Shown: one piece after another, positions 15,107 through 26,147 of the stretch | Position numbering within the stretch: the stretch's first letter is position 1 | How the letters are laid out: every line of letters starts with the position of its first letter | Assembly (NCBI RefSeq): GCF_000717655.1 | Contig: NZ_JNZY01000013.1 | Span: 103,819 to 167,818 of the forward strand | Length of the DNA: 64,000 bases | Source of the DNA: Streptomyces katrae | GTDB taxonomy: Bacteria > Actinomycetota > Actinomycetes > Streptomycetales > Streptomycetaceae | Direction of reading: 5' to 3' | Position numbers and translations under genes: made by a program | The notes under the pieces: generated by a model | What the model was told of the DNA's origin: nothing | What the model saw: the letters and a program-made list of their open reading frames with translations, nothing else | Database searches by the model: none

Positions 15107-16552
15107 GTGAGCGCCAACCGCCCGGCAGCCGTCGTCGTACTCGCAGCGGGTGAAGGCACCCGCATGAAGTCGGCCACTCCCAAGGTTCTGCACGAGATCT
15201 GCGGGCGCTCGCTCGTGGGCCACGTCGTCGCCGCCTCGCGCGAGCTGGACCCCGCACACCTCGTGGTCGTCGTCGGCCACGCCCGCGAGCAGGTCACCGC
15301 ACACCTCGCCGAGATCGACGCCGGCGTCCGAACCGCCGTCCAGTACGAGCAGAACGGCACCGGGCACGCGGTCCGCATGGCCCTCGAAGAGCTCGGCGGC
15401 ACCGTCGACGGGACCGTCATCGTCGTCTGCGGCGACACGCCCCTGCTCACCGGGGAGACGCTGCAGCAGCTCGCGGCCACGCACGAGGCCGACGGCAACG
15501 CCGTCACCGTGCTCACCGCCGAGGTCCCGGACTCCACCGGATACGGCCGCATCGTCCGTGACGGCGCCGGCGCCGTCACGGCCATCGTCGAGCACAAGGA
15601 CGCCACCGACTCCCAGCGGGCGATCCGGGAGATCAACTCCGGGGTCTTCGCCTTCGACGGCGCCCTGCTCGCCGACGCGCTCGGCAAGGTGCGTACGGAC
15701 AACAGCCAGGGCGAGGAGTACCTCACCGACGTGCTCGGCATCCTGCGCGAGGCGGGGCACCGTGTCGGTGCGGCGGTCGGCGCCGACCACCGCCAGATCC
15801 TGGGGATCAACAACCGCGTGCAGCTGGCCGAGGCCCGCGCGCTGCTCAACGCCCGTCTCCTCGAGCAGGCGATGCTGGCGGGCGTGACGGTGGTCGACCC
15901 GGCGAGCACGTTCGTGGACGTGACGGTGACGTTCGGGCAGGACGCGCTGATCCACCCGGGTACGCAGCTGCTCGGTGCGACGCACGTCGCCGAGGGGGCC
16001 GAGGTCGGTCCGAACACGCGGCTCAAGGACACGCAGGTCGGTCCGCGGGCGCGGGTGGACAACACGGTGGCGGACACGGCGGTCATCGGCGAGTCGGCGT
16101 CGGTCGGCCCGTACGCGTACCTGCGTCCGGGTACGAACCTGGGCCTGAAGGCGAAGGCCGGCACGTACGTGGAGATGAAGAACGCGACGATCGGTGAGGG
16201 CACGAAGGTGCCGCACCTGTCCTACGTGGGTGACGCGACGATCGGCGAGTACACGAACATCGGCGCGGCGAGCGTGTTCGTGAACTACGACGGTGAGCAC
16301 AAGCACCACACCACGATCGGCTCGCATTGCAAGACGGGCTCGGACAACATGTTTGTGGCGCCCATCACGATCGGGGACGGCGCGTACACGGCTGCCGGAT
16401 CGGTGATCACGAAGGATGTGCCGCCGGGTGCGCTGGCGGTGGCCCGTGGTCAGCAGCGGAATATCGAGGGCTGGGTGGCTCGTAAGCGTCCGGGAAGTGC
16501 TGCGGCGACGGCGGCTCAGTCGGCGGTCCAGGAGGACTCCGACCCCCGTTGA
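15107..16552 (+). CDS. glmU: Bifunctional GlcNAc-1-P uridyltransferase / GlcN-1-P acetyltransferase GlmU
   Basis: Makes UDP-GlcNAc for peptidoglycan by two steps: acetylation of glucosamine-1-phosphate, then uridylylation. The N-terminal pyrophosphorylase (about 1-235) opens with VVVLAAGEGTRMKSATPKVL, the nucleotide-binding signature. The C-terminal left-handed beta helix (about 260-455) contains many hexapeptide repeats (TVADTAVIGESASVGPYAYL) and the acetyl-CoA-site region (VNYDGEHKHHTTIGSH). The 481 aa match actinobacterial GlmU, including a short Ala-rich tail. The GTG start follows a GC-rich leader. prs follows on the same strand after 145 nt, the conserved actinobacterial order. Confidence 0.97.
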   Translation: MSANRPAAVVVLAAGEGTRMKSATPKVLHEICGRSLVGHVVAASRELDPAHLVVVVGHAREQVTAHLAEIDAGVRTAVQYEQNGTGHAVRMALEELGGTVDGTVIVVCGDTPLLTGETLQQLAATHEADGNAVTVLTAEVPDSTGYGRIVRDGAGAVTAIVEHKDATDSQRAIREINSGVFAFDGALLADALGKVRTDNSQGEEYLTDVLGILREAGHRVGAAVGADHRQILGINNRVQLAEARALLNARLLEQAMLAGVTVVDPASTFVDVTVTFGQDALIHPGTQLLGATHVAEGAEVGPNTRLKDTQVGPRARVDNTVADTAVIGESASVGPYAYLRPGTNLGLKAKAGTYVEMKNATIGEGTKVPHLSYVGDATIGEYTNIGAASVFVNYDGEHKHHTTIGSHCKTGSDNMFVAPITIGDGAYTAAGSVITKDVPPGALAVARGQQRNIEGWVARKRPGSAAATAAQSAVQEDSDPR

Positions 16553-16582
16553 GGCCTCGTTGAGGTGAACTGACCGGAAACA

Positions 16583-16604
16583 GGTACGCCCTGGACGGCG
16601 TACC
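16583..16604 (+). terminator. Hairpin between glmU and prs
   Basis: GGTACGCC-ctggac-GGCGTACC, perfect 8-bp arms, about 30 nt after the glmU stop. A second hairpin CCGTGTGCG/CGCACACGG lies at 16635-16659 in the prs leader. The first may end or attenuate glmU mRNA, the second may be a leader structure; neither has a U tract. Confidence 0.5.
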
Positions 16605-16697
16605 GTGATAGGTGCACGCAATTCGGCTGGCTCACCGTGTGCGGGACGGACGCACACGGGGGCGAGCAGCTTTCAACACGTCTGAGGAGACTGTGCT

Positions 16698-17675
16698 GTG
16701 ACCGGGATCAAGACGACCGGCGAGAAGAAGCTGATGCTCTTCTCCGGCCGCGCCCACCCCGAGCTGGCCGAGGAGGTTGCGCATCAGCTGGGCGTTGCCC
16801 TCGTGCCGACCAAGGCTTTCGACTTCGCGAACGGTGAGATCTACGTTCGTTTCCAGGAGTCGGCTCGTGGCGCGGACTGCTTCCTGATCCAGAGCCACAC
16901 GGCTCCGATCAACAAGTGGATCATGGAGCAGCTGATCATGATCGACGCGCTGAAGCGCGCGTCGGCCCGCTCCATCACGGTGATCATCCCGTCCTACGGG
17001 TACGCCCGTCAGGACAAGAAGCACAAGGGCCGTGAGCCGATCTCGGCGCGTCTGGTCGCCGATCTGCTGAAGACCGCGGGTGCGGACCGCATCCTGACGG
17101 TCGACCTGCACACGGACCAGATCCAGGGCTTCTTCGACGGTCCGGTGGACCACCTTTCGGCGCTGCCGGTCCTCGCGGACTACGTGGGCGCGAAGGTGGA
17201 CCGGACCAAGCTGACGATCGTGTCCCCGGACGCCGGCCGTGTGCGCGTTGCGGACCGGTGGTGCGACCGTCTGGACGCTCCGCTGGCGATCGTGCACAAG
17301 CGCCGAGACAAGGACGTCGCGAACCAGGTGACGGTCCACGAGGTCGTGGGTGAGGTCCGGGGCCGTGTCTGTGTCCTGGTCGACGACATGATCGACACGG
17401 GTGGCACCATCTGCGCCGCTGCCGATGCACTGTTCGCGCACGGTGCGGAGGACGTGATCGTGACGGCGACGCACGGCATCCTGTCGGGGCCGGCGGCGGA
17501 CCGTCTGAAGAACTCGAAGGTCAGCGAGTTCATCTTCACGAACACGCTGCCGGACCCGTCGGACCTGGAGCTCGACAAGATCACGGTGCTGTCGATCGCT
17601 CCGATGGTCGCGCGTGCGGTGCGTGAGGTCTTCGAGGACGGTTCGGTCACGAGCCTGTTCGAAGAGCAGCAGTAA
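16698..17675 (+). CDS. prs: Ribose-phosphate pyrophosphokinase (PRPP synthetase)
   Basis: Forms 5-phosphoribosyl-1-diphosphate from ribose-5-phosphate and ATP, feeding purine, pyrimidine, His, Trp and NAD synthesis. The N-terminal domain begins LMLFSGRAHPELAEEVAHQL and contains the flexible-loop SYGYARQDKK catalytic region. The PRPP-binding loop VDDMIDTGGTI lies near residue 225. The 325 aa are typical. GTG start at 16698 with TGAGGAG just upstream. It is followed by a hairpin that also carries the rplY promoter. Confidence 0.97.
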   Translation: MTGIKTTGEKKLMLFSGRAHPELAEEVAHQLGVALVPTKAFDFANGEIYVRFQESARGADCFLIQSHTAPINKWIMEQLIMIDALKRASARSITVIIPSYGYARQDKKHKGREPISARLVADLLKTAGADRILTVDLHTDQIQGFFDGPVDHLSALPVLADYVGAKVDRTKLTIVSPDAGRVRVADRWCDRLDAPLAIVHKRRDKDVANQVTVHEVVGEVRGRVCVLVDDMIDTGGTICAAADALFAHGAEDVIVTATHGILSGPAADRLKNSKVSEFIFTNTLPDPSDLELDKITVLSIAPMVARAVREVFEDGSVTSLFEEQQ

Positions 17676-17695
17676 CCGGTAGTAGAGAGATCCTT

Positions 17696-17724
17696 TTGGG
17701 TGCGGCCTCCGCGCCGGGTAGACT
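17696..17724 (+). promoter_or_regulatory. Promoter for rplY
   Basis: TTGGGT (17696-17701), 17-nt spacer, TAGACT (17719-17724): a good housekeeping-type promoter 130 nt before the rplY start. It lies within the arms and loop of the hairpin at 17699-17755. Confidence 0.65.
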
Positions 17725-17755
17725 CGACGAGTTGCTCGGCGAGGGAGGCCGCACC
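17699..17755 (+). terminator. Long hairpin after prs, overlapping the rplY promoter
   Basis: 12-bp perfect arms GGTGCGGCCTCC / GGAGGCCGCACC around a 33-nt loop, followed by TTT. In prs read-through mRNA it would fold and could terminate. Transcripts starting at the embedded promoter would contain only the 3' arm. Confidence 0.6.
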
Positions 17756-17851
17756 TTTGGTGTCGGCGCTCCGTTATCGACGCGCTCTTCGTAGCAGGCC
17801 GTTCAGGCCGGGTGACCGTTGTCCTTTTCCGTCACCCCACGAGGAGTGAGC

Positions 17852-18439
17852 ATGTCCGAGGTCAAGCTTTCCGCCGAGCTCCGCACCACCTTCGGCAAGG
17901 GCTCTGCCCGCCAGGCCCGTCGCGACGCCATGGTTCCCGGTGTCATCTACGGTCACGGCAACGAGCCGAAGCACGTCAACGTCGAGGGCCACGGCCTGGC
18001 GCTGGCGCTGCGTACCCCGAACGTCCTGATCTCCCTGGACATCGCGGGTGACAGCACCGAGCTGGTCATCCCGAAGGCCGTGCAGAAGCACCCGCTGAAG
18101 CGTTCGGTCTCCCACGTCGACTTCCTGATCGTCAAGAAGGGCGAGAAGGTCACGGTCGAGGTTCCGGTCGTCACCGAGGGCGAGCTGGCCGCCGGCGCCA
18201 ACATGCTGGAGACCCTTCTGAACACCATCTCGGTCGAGGCCGAGGCGACCCACATCCCGACCGAGGTCACCGTCTCCATCGAGGGCCTCGAGGCCGGCGC
18301 CACCATCCACGCGTCCGACCTGGTCCTGCCGGCCGGCACCACGCTGGCCGTCGACGGCGAGACCGCCGTTCTGCAGGTCGTCGCCCCGCAGGCCGAGGAG
18401 CCGGCTGCCGAGGCCGCCACCGAGGGCGCAGAGGCCTGA
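17852..18439 (+). CDS. rplY: 50S ribosomal protein L25, CTC/TL5 type
   Basis: Binds 5S rRNA in the large subunit; the long CTC form has an extra C-terminal domain linked to general stress in other bacteria. Residues 1-90 are the L25 barrel (ELRTTFGKGSARQARR, VPGVIYGHG). About 95-180 is the TL5 C-terminal domain, ending in an acidic Ala/Glu tail. ATG at 17852 is chosen because GAGGAG lies 5 nt upstream; an upstream in-frame start would add 11 unconserved residues. The 195 aa are typical. pth follows after a strong terminator. Confidence 0.96.
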   Translation: MSEVKLSAELRTTFGKGSARQARRDAMVPGVIYGHGNEPKHVNVEGHGLALALRTPNVLISLDIAGDSTELVIPKAVQKHPLKRSVSHVDFLIVKKGEKVTVEVPVVTEGELAAGANMLETLLNTISVEAEATHIPTEVTVSIEGLEAGATIHASDLVLPAGTTLAVDGETAVLQVVAPQAEEPAAEAATEGAEA

Positions 18440-18469
18440 GCCTCGCTTTCCCACCTCAGCACTTGCTGA

Positions 18470-18511
18470 ACGACCGCCGTCCGGCTCCACTGGGAGCGGG
18501 ACGGCGGTCGT
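18470..18511 (+). terminator. Terminator between rplY and pth
   Basis: Perfect 13-bp stem ACGACCGCCGTCC / GGACGGCGGTCGT with a 16-nt loop, 30 nt past the rplY stop, followed by CCTCGTT. It is only about 18 nt before the pth start, so it may also modulate read-through into pth. Confidence 0.85.
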
Positions 18512-18529
18512 CCTCGTTAAGGAGCATGG

Positions 18530-19120
18530 ATGTCGGACGATGCGGCGCCGTGGCTGATCGTCGGCCTCGGTAACCCGGGGGCGGAGTACGCGGGCAACCG
18601 CCACAACATCGGGTTCATGGTGGTGGACCTGCTGGCCGAGCGGATGCGCGGGAAGTTCAAGGCGCACAAGGCGCGGGCGCAGGTGGTGGAGGGCCGGATG
18701 GGTCCGCCGGGGCCGGCGAACCGGCGGGTGGTGCTGGCGAAGCCCATGTCGTTCATGAACCTGTCGGGCGGGCCGGTGACGGCGCTGCGCGATTTCTACA
18801 AGGTTCCTGTGGACCGGATCGTGGCGGTTCATGACGAGCTGGACATCGACTATCCGACGCTGCGGTTGAAGCTGGGCGGCGGGGACAACGGGCACAACGG
18901 CCTGAAGTCGATGACGAAGTCGATGGGGCCGGAGTACCACCGGGTGCGGTGCGGTATCGGCCGTCCGCCGGGTCGTATGCAGGTGGCGGACTTCGTGCTG
19001 AAGGACTTCTCGTCGACGGAGCGCAAGGAGCTGGACTGGTTCGTGGACCGGGCGGCGGACTCGGTGGAGTGCCTGATCGCGGAGGGCCTTGAGCGGGCCC
19101 AGTCCGCGTACAACTCCTGA
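18530..19120 (+). CDS. pth: Peptidyl-tRNA hydrolase
   Basis: Releases peptides from prematurely dropped peptidyl-tRNA so the tRNA can be reused; cytoplasmic and essential in most bacteria. It begins with the family signature [20 protein letters not shown], containing the substrate-binding Asn and catalytic His. [14 protein letters not shown] and the [20 protein letters not shown] block with NGHNGLKS are the other hallmarks. The 196 aa are normal. TAAGGAG precedes the ATG. It follows rplY as in most actinobacteria. Confidence 0.97.
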   Translation: MSDDAAPWLIVGLGNPGAEYAGNRHNIGFMVVDLLAERMRGKFKAHKARAQVVEGRMGPPGPANRRVVLAKPMSFMNLSGGPVTALRDFYKVPVDRIVAVHDELDIDYPTLRLKLGGGDNGHNGLKSMTKSMGPEYHRVRCGIGRPPGRMQVADFVLKDFSSTERKELDWFVDRAADSVECLIAEGLERAQSAYNS

Positions 19121-19126
19121 CCGCCG

Positions 19127-19714
19127 CTACATCTCGTCGAGCCCGTCGAAGTCGATTTCGGCGGCGAAGGGCCGGGAGACGCTGAACGGCTTGGTGTGGA
19201 TCCCCTGGCAGACGTAGGCACGTGTGTGGGGGTCCAGCTCGTAGAGGTACACGACGGGTTCGATCGATTCGTCGCCCTCGATTTTGACGATCCAGTAGTT
19301 CGGGATACCGGCAGCCGCGTACTTGTGCAGCTTCGTTTTGGTGTCCCGGGCTTCGGACTCGGGCGAGACGACCTCAACTGCGAGCAGCACGTCGGCGGCG
19401 TAGAAGTGAGTCTGCATGGGGCTCGTGCAGGCTTCTCGCCGCACGACCGAGATATCCGGTTCGGGCCCGTTGCGCTTGTCGATCACCACAGTCATCTCTC
19501 GCGCGACCCTCGTGTGCCGGGGGGCGGTCAGCCGCAGCCGGGTGACAAGGAAGTCGATCAGGTCGGAGTGGATGAAGCGTTGCGGACTCACGAAGACCAG
19601 GCTCCCGTCGATCAGCTCGGTGTGTCGCGGGAGGTCCGGCAGCGTCAGCAGGTCGTCCACCGTGTACCCGTCCAACGGAGGCCTCGACCAGTCGTGTACG
19701 GGCTCGGCAGTCAT
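19127..19714 (-). CDS. Uma2 family (DUF820) endonuclease-like protein
   Basis: Member of the DUF820/Uma2 family with a PD-(D/E)XK nuclease-like fold, greatly expanded in Streptomyces and cyanobacteria; physiological role unknown. Conserved blocks are DLLTLPDLPRHTELIDGSLV, then EPDISVVRR with the core Asp, AVEVVSPESEARD with Glu-x-Ser/Pro, and TKLHKYAAAGIPNYWIV. The 195 aa start at ATG 19714, with GGGAG 6-10 nt before it. It is convergent with pth (6 nt apart) and lies downstream of the ppc terminator, so it probably has its own promoter. Confidence 0.85.
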   Translation of the reverse strand: MTAEPVHDWSRPPLDGYTVDDLLTLPDLPRHTELIDGSLVFVSPQRFIHSDLIDFLVTRLRLTAPRHTRVAREMTVVIDKRNGPEPDISVVRREACTSPMQTHFYAADVLLAVEVVSPESEARDTKTKLHKYAAAGIPNYWIVKIEGDESIEPVVYLYELDPHTRAYVCQGIHTKPFSVSRPFAAEIDFDGLDEM

Positions 19715-19763
19715 GGTTGCTCCCATGGACGGGATTGTGGTCCTGGACGCCCACGGTAGCGCT

Positions 19764-19809
19764 CGGTATCCGTGTCCGTCATCACAAAGGGTGACGGACA
19801 CGGATACCG
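19764..19809 (-). terminator. Terminator of ppc
   Basis: Perfect 18-bp inverted repeat with arms CGGTATCCGTGTCCGTCA / TGACGGACACGGATACCG and a 10-nt loop, ending 11 nt past the ppc stop on the minus strand. One of the strongest hairpins in the window. Confidence 0.88.
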
Positions 19810-19819
19810 GGGTGCGGCG

Positions 19820-22585
<2,766 letters not shown>

Positions 22586-22982
22586 AGGTGCGGCTCCTTG
22601 CAGTGTTCGAGCGCTACTGGGAGGTGGGCTCCGGGGTGCGCGGGGGTGTGCGTCCCGGATTTCCTTGCCCAGCCACGGCTGGGAGGAGTCCCGGGGGGTG
22701 TCCCCACCTGATGCGCAGCTCGGCTGCCCGTGCGGACCGCGCTGTCCGACGACACCAGGATAGGTGTCGTTCGCTCGCGCCCCGCTAAACGTCTCACCAG
22801 GCGGCCTCTCAGCAGGCGGCGCGCGGCCGGCGGCGGGCGCCGTTTCGAGCGCCCCGGGCCCGGCCGTGCTCCTCTTGCCCCGGGCTGTGGCTTTGCCATA
22901 CTTACGATGCCGTAGGTTACGCGTCCGTAGCCGGGGCAGACGCCAGGGCGCCTGCCGATTCCTCACCCCCCAGGGGATCCCC
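22586..22982. promoter_or_regulatory. Divergent ppc / desaturase intergenic region
   Basis: 397 nt with no supported gene. Near 22898-22919, an imperfect dyad (CTTACG-ATGC-CGTAGG) sits in a less GC-rich patch about 65 nt before the desaturase start. It is a plausible operator for the TetR protein encoded downstream of the desaturase. The remainder is GC-rich without obvious structure. Confidence 0.35.
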
Positions 22983-23969
22983 ATGACCACCAGTCCCGAG
23001 CTGATCGAGGACGCCTCGGCGACCTCCGATTCCGATACCACCGCGCCCTCCGCGACCCTCGGAGGCGAGAGCAAGCGGTCCGTCGAGCAGATCGCGCTGC
23101 TGCTGTTCATCGTCGTTCCTTTCCTGGCGCTGCTGGCGGCGATCCCGCTGGCCTGGGGCTGGGGGGTGAGCTGGCTGGATGTCGGCCTGATGGTGTTCAT
23201 GTACTTCCTGGCCTGCCATGGGATCACCATCGGCTTCCACCGCTACTTCACGCACGGTTCCTTCAAGGCGAAGCGGCCGCTGCGGATCGTGCTGGCCGTG
23301 ATGGGTTCGATGGCGGTGGAGGGGCCGCTGGTGCGCTGGGTGGCCGACCACCGCAAGCACCACAAGTTCTCCGACCACGAGGGCGACCCGCATTCGCCGT
23401 GGCGGTTCGGGGAGAGCGTCCCGGCGCTGATGAAGGGCCTGGCGTGGGCGCACATCGGGTGGCTGTTCGACGAGGAGCAGACCAATCAGCAGAAGTACGC
23501 CCCGGACCTGATCAAGGATCCGGCGATCCGGCGGATCTCCCGTGACTTCGTCCTGTGGACGATCGTGTCGCTGGCGATCCCGCCGCTGGTCGGCGGTCTG
23601 GTGACGATGTCGTGGTGGGGCGCGTTCACGGCGTTCTTCTGGGGCTCCCTCGTGCGCGTGGCGCTGCTGCACCACGTGACGTGGTCGATCAATTCGATCT
23701 GCCACGCGGTGGGCAAGCGCCCGTTCAGGTCGCGGGACCGCTCGGGCAACGTGTGGTGGCTGGCGGTGCTCTCGTGCGGGGAGTCCTGGCACAACCTGCA
23801 CCACGCGGACCCGACGTCGGCCCGGCACGGCGTGCTGCGCGGCCAGGTCGACTCCAGTGCCCGGCTGATCCGCTGGTTCGAGCTGGCGGGCTGGGCGACG
23901 GACGTGCGCTGGCCGTCCAAGGACCGCATCGATGCCCGGCGCAGGGAAAACGCGTCGAACGCGGCATGA
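22983..23969 (+). CDS. Acyl-CoA / fatty acid delta-9-type desaturase
   Basis: Membrane di-iron desaturase introducing a double bond into fatty acyl chains, thus controlling membrane fluidity. The three histidine boxes are intact: HRYFTH, HRKHH (in [19 protein letters not shown]) and HNLHH (in [18 protein letters not shown]). Four hydrophobic segments flank them. The 328 aa are usual for SCD-like bacterial desaturases; ATG at 22983. Its TGA overlaps the TetR gene start as ATGA, so the regulator is translationally coupled, pointing to feedback control of desaturation. Confidence 0.93.
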   Translation: MTTSPELIEDASATSDSDTTAPSATLGGESKRSVEQIALLLFIVVPFLALLAAIPLAWGWGVSWLDVGLMVFMYFLACHGITIGFHRYFTHGSFKAKRPLRIVLAVMGSMAVEGPLVRWVADHRKHHKFSDHEGDPHSPWRFGESVPALMKGLAWAHIGWLFDEEQTNQQKYAPDLIKDPAIRRISRDFVLWTIVSLAIPPLVGGLVTMSWWGAFTAFFWGSLVRVALLHHVTWSINSICHAVGKRPFRSRDRSGNVWWLAVLSCGESWHNLHHADPTSARHGVLRGQVDSSARLIRWFELAGWATDVRWPSKDRIDARRRENASNAA

Positions 23970-24640
23970 TGGGGGACGTGGCGATCGACGGCAGCAGTTC
24001 CAGCAGCGACAAGCCCCGGCGCGGCCGCCGGGTCCGGATGACGGGCGCCGAACGGCGTCAGCAACTGCTGGACATCGGCCGCGCCTTGTTCGCCGAGAAG
24101 GGCTTCGAGGGCACGTCGGTGGAGGAGATCGCGGCGAAGGCCGGGGTGTCCAAGCCGGTGGTGTACGAGCACTTCGGGGGCAAGGAGGGCCTGTACGCGG
24201 TCGTCGTGGACCGGGAGATGCGCCAGCTGCTGGACGGGGTGACGGGCGCGCTGACGGCCGGGCATCCGCGGGAGCTGCTGGAGCAGGCCGCGTTCGCACT
24301 GCTGGACTACATCGAGTCGTACACGGACGGCTTCCGGATCCTCGTCCGGGACTCCCCGGTCGCCCAGTCGACGGGTACGTTCGCCTCGCTGATCAGCGAC
24401 ATCGCCACGCAGGTCGAGGACATCCTGGGGCTGGAGTTCAAGGCGCGCGGGTTCGACCCGAAGCTGGCCCCGCTGTACGCGCAGGCGCTGGTCGGGATGG
24501 TCGCCCTGACCGGGCAGTGGTGGCTGGACGTGCGCCGGCCGAAGAAGGCGGAGGTCGCGGCGCACCTGGTCAACCTGGCCTGGCACGGGCTGGACGGGCT
24601 GGAGTCGAAGCCGCGGCTGGTGGGCCACCGCAAGAGCTGA
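23966..24640 (+). CDS. TetR family regulator, coupled to the desaturase
   Basis: Transcription factor with a TetR N-terminal domain at about 28-75: ERRQQLLDIGRALFAEKGFE, then GTSVEEIAAKAGVSKPVVYE and HFGGKEGLY. A helical ligand-binding domain follows (FDPKLAPLYAQALVGMVALT, GQWWLD). The 224 aa start at ATG 23966 overlapping the desaturase stop; a GTG at 23978 preceded by GGGGG is an alternative. Coupling to a desaturase suggests it senses acyl-CoAs or unsaturated fatty acids, as DesT-like regulators do. This is inference from context. A strong terminator follows. Confidence 0.9.
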   Translation: MMGDVAIDGSSSSSDKPRRGRRVRMTGAERRQQLLDIGRALFAEKGFEGTSVEEIAAKAGVSKPVVYEHFGGKEGLYAVVVDREMRQLLDGVTGALTAGHPRELLEQAAFALLDYIESYTDGFRILVRDSPVAQSTGTFASLISDIATQVEDILGLEFKARGFDPKLAPLYAQALVGMVALTGQWWLDVRRPKKAEVAAHLVNLAWHGLDGLESKPRLVGHRKS

Positions 24641-24668
24641 GCGCCGCGGCGGCGGTGGGTACGACGCG

Positions 24669-24711
24669 CGACGGCGCCCCGTCACCGCAGATCGGTGGCG
24701 GGGCGCCGTCG
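24669..24711. terminator. Bidirectional terminator between convergent genes
   Basis: 19-bp stem starting CGACGGCGCCCCG and ending CGGGGCGCCGTCG, one G-T pair, 5-nt loop CAGAT. It lies between the convergent TetR and glyoxalase-like genes and could serve both. Confidence 0.88.
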
Positions 24712-24734
24712 CGTCGCACCGGGCCCGGGGGAGG

Positions 24735-25112
24735 TCAGGCCGGGGGCTCCAGGCCGTGCTCTTCCAGGAACTCGATCCGGTTGCCGACGGGGTCCTCGGA
24801 GTAGAAGCGGCGGTACCCCGGCAGGTTGTCGTCCCAGACGACCTCGGCGCCGCGTTCCTCCAGTCGGGCGGCGTACGCCTCGATCCCGGTGACCCGCAGC
24901 CCCGGGTGTGCCTTGCGGGCGGGCCGGAAGTCCTCCTCGACGCCCAAGTGCAGCTGCACCGGCCCGGCGGCGAACCAGCAGCCGCCGCGGGCGGCGAGGA
25001 CGGGCGGTTTGGGGACCTCGGTCATGCCGAGGACGTGGGTGTAGTACGCGCGGAGCCGGTCCTCCGAGCCGGGCGGCGCGGCGAGTTGGACGTGGTCGAC
25101 TGCGGTCAGCAC
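24735..25112 (-). CDS. Glyoxalase/VOC superfamily protein
   Basis: Small metal-dependent VOC-fold protein of unknown substrate. The single betaalphabetabetabeta pair is seen from VDHVQLAAPPGSE (first-strand His) to the C-terminal block FYSEDPVGNRIEFLEE, which carries the usual DPxGNxIEF motif with the metal-binding Glu. VQLHLGVEEDF is the middle strand. The 125 aa are normal. GTG at 25112 with AAGGAA 8-9 nt upstream. It begins 2 nt after the methyltransferase stop, so the two form an operon. Confidence 0.88.
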   Translation of the reverse strand: MLTAVDHVQLAAPPGSEDRLRAYYTHVLGMTEVPKPPVLAARGGCWFAAGPVQLHLGVEEDFRPARKAHPGLRVTGIEAYAARLEERGAEVVWDDNLPGYRRFYSEDPVGNRIEFLEEHGLEPPA

Positions 25113-25114
25113 GG

Positions 25115-25972
25115 TCAGAGTTCCTTGCGGGCGACGGCGAAGATGCGGCGGAACGGGAAGACCGTGCCGCGCGGGCCGGGCGGGTAGGCCTCGCGCAGCA
25201 GGTCGCGGTACTCGGCGAGGAAGGCGTCCACGGCGTCCCGGTCGCCCCCGAGGGCGGTCAGGACGGGCCTCAGGGCGGTTCCCTTGACCCAGTCGAGCAC
25301 CGGGTCGGGGCCGGACAGCAGCTGGTGGTACGTCGTCTCCCAGGTGTCGACGGCGCAGCCCAGCTCGGTGAACCGGGCCAGGTACTCGGCGGGTTCGAGG
25401 AGGTGGGTGTAGCGGGCGCCGTGGCCGGCGAGCCGGCCCCGCCAGCGCGGGGTGTCGCACAGCTCGGCGAGGAGCGCGTGGCTGGGGGCGGTGAAGTTGC
25501 CGGGGATCTGGAAGGCGAAGGTGCCGCCGGGGCGCAGTCCGTTGATCCAGGCGGCGAAGGAGCCGGGGTGGCTCGGCACCCACTGGAGGGCCGCGTTGGA
25601 GACGATCAGGTCGTACGGCTCCTCGGGGAGCCAGCTCGCGAGGTCGCCGTGGTGGAAGTCCAGGCTGCCGCCGCCGGTGGTCCTGCCCGCGTACTCGTCG
25701 GTGGCGCGCCGGAGCATTTCGGGGGAGAGGTCGAAGCCGGTGATGCGGGCCTCGGGCCAGCGTTCGGCGAGCAGCGCGGTGACGTTGCCGGGGCCGCAGC
25801 CGAGGTCGGCGATCCGGGCGGGGCGGGTGGGGAGTTCGGGTATGCGGTTCAGGAGGTCGAGAAAGGGACGGGTTCGGTGTCCGGCGTGCCGGAGGTATTG
25901 CTGGGGATCCCAGGTGGGCGCGGCGTGGGTGGTGGCCGTGGGGATCCTTGCCGACGCGGTATCGGAATGCAT
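25115..25972 (-). CDS. tam: Trans-aconitate 2-methyltransferase
   Basis: SAM-dependent methylation of trans-aconitate, a spontaneous by-product that inhibits aconitase. Motif I is IADLGCGPGNVTALLAERWP. FDLSPEMLRRA supplies the acidic SAM-ribose ligand region. NAALQWVPSHP and the late block AVDTWETTYHQLL match Tam rather than generic methyltransferases. WDPQQYLRHAGHRTRPFLDL is the characteristic N-terminus. The 285 aa are close to E. coli Tam plus about 30 residues. It diverges from a MarR gene across a spacer with a strong palindrome and may be a target. Confidence 0.9.
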   Translation of the reverse strand: MHSDTASARIPTATTHAAPTWDPQQYLRHAGHRTRPFLDLLNRIPELPTRPARIADLGCGPGNVTALLAERWPEARITGFDLSPEMLRRATDEYAGRTTGGGSLDFHHGDLASWLPEEPYDLIVSNAALQWVPSHPGSFAAWINGLRPGGTFAFQIPGNFTAPSHALLAELCDTPRWRGRLAGHGARYTHLLEPAEYLARFTELGCAVDTWETTYHQLLSGPDPVLDWVKGTALRPVLTALGGDRDAVDAFLAEYRDLLREAYPPGPRGTVFPFRRIFAVARKEL

Positions 25973-26052
25973 GTTCGAGCCTCCCTACTGGCGGGGCGGG
26001 CGGAAGCGGAAGCTGTTCCGGCCCCCTCCATGCCCATCGTCGCCCAAAATAT

Positions 26053-26083
26053 ATCTTGATGTCAAGATTCCCGATCTCAAGAT
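26053..26083. promoter_or_regulatory. MarR-type operator between tam and marR
   Basis: Perfect inverted repeat ATCTTGA-TG-TCAAGAT (26053-26068), followed at 26074-26083 by ATCTCAAGAT, which repeats the TCAAGAT half. TTGA/TCAA dyads with short spacers are typical MarR sites. It is positioned to control both divergent genes. Confidence 0.65.
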
Positions 26084-26147
26084 ATCTATGCCCGAGATCC
26101 TCGATTTGAAGAGACTTCACGTCGACAGACCCCTTACACTGATCGGC

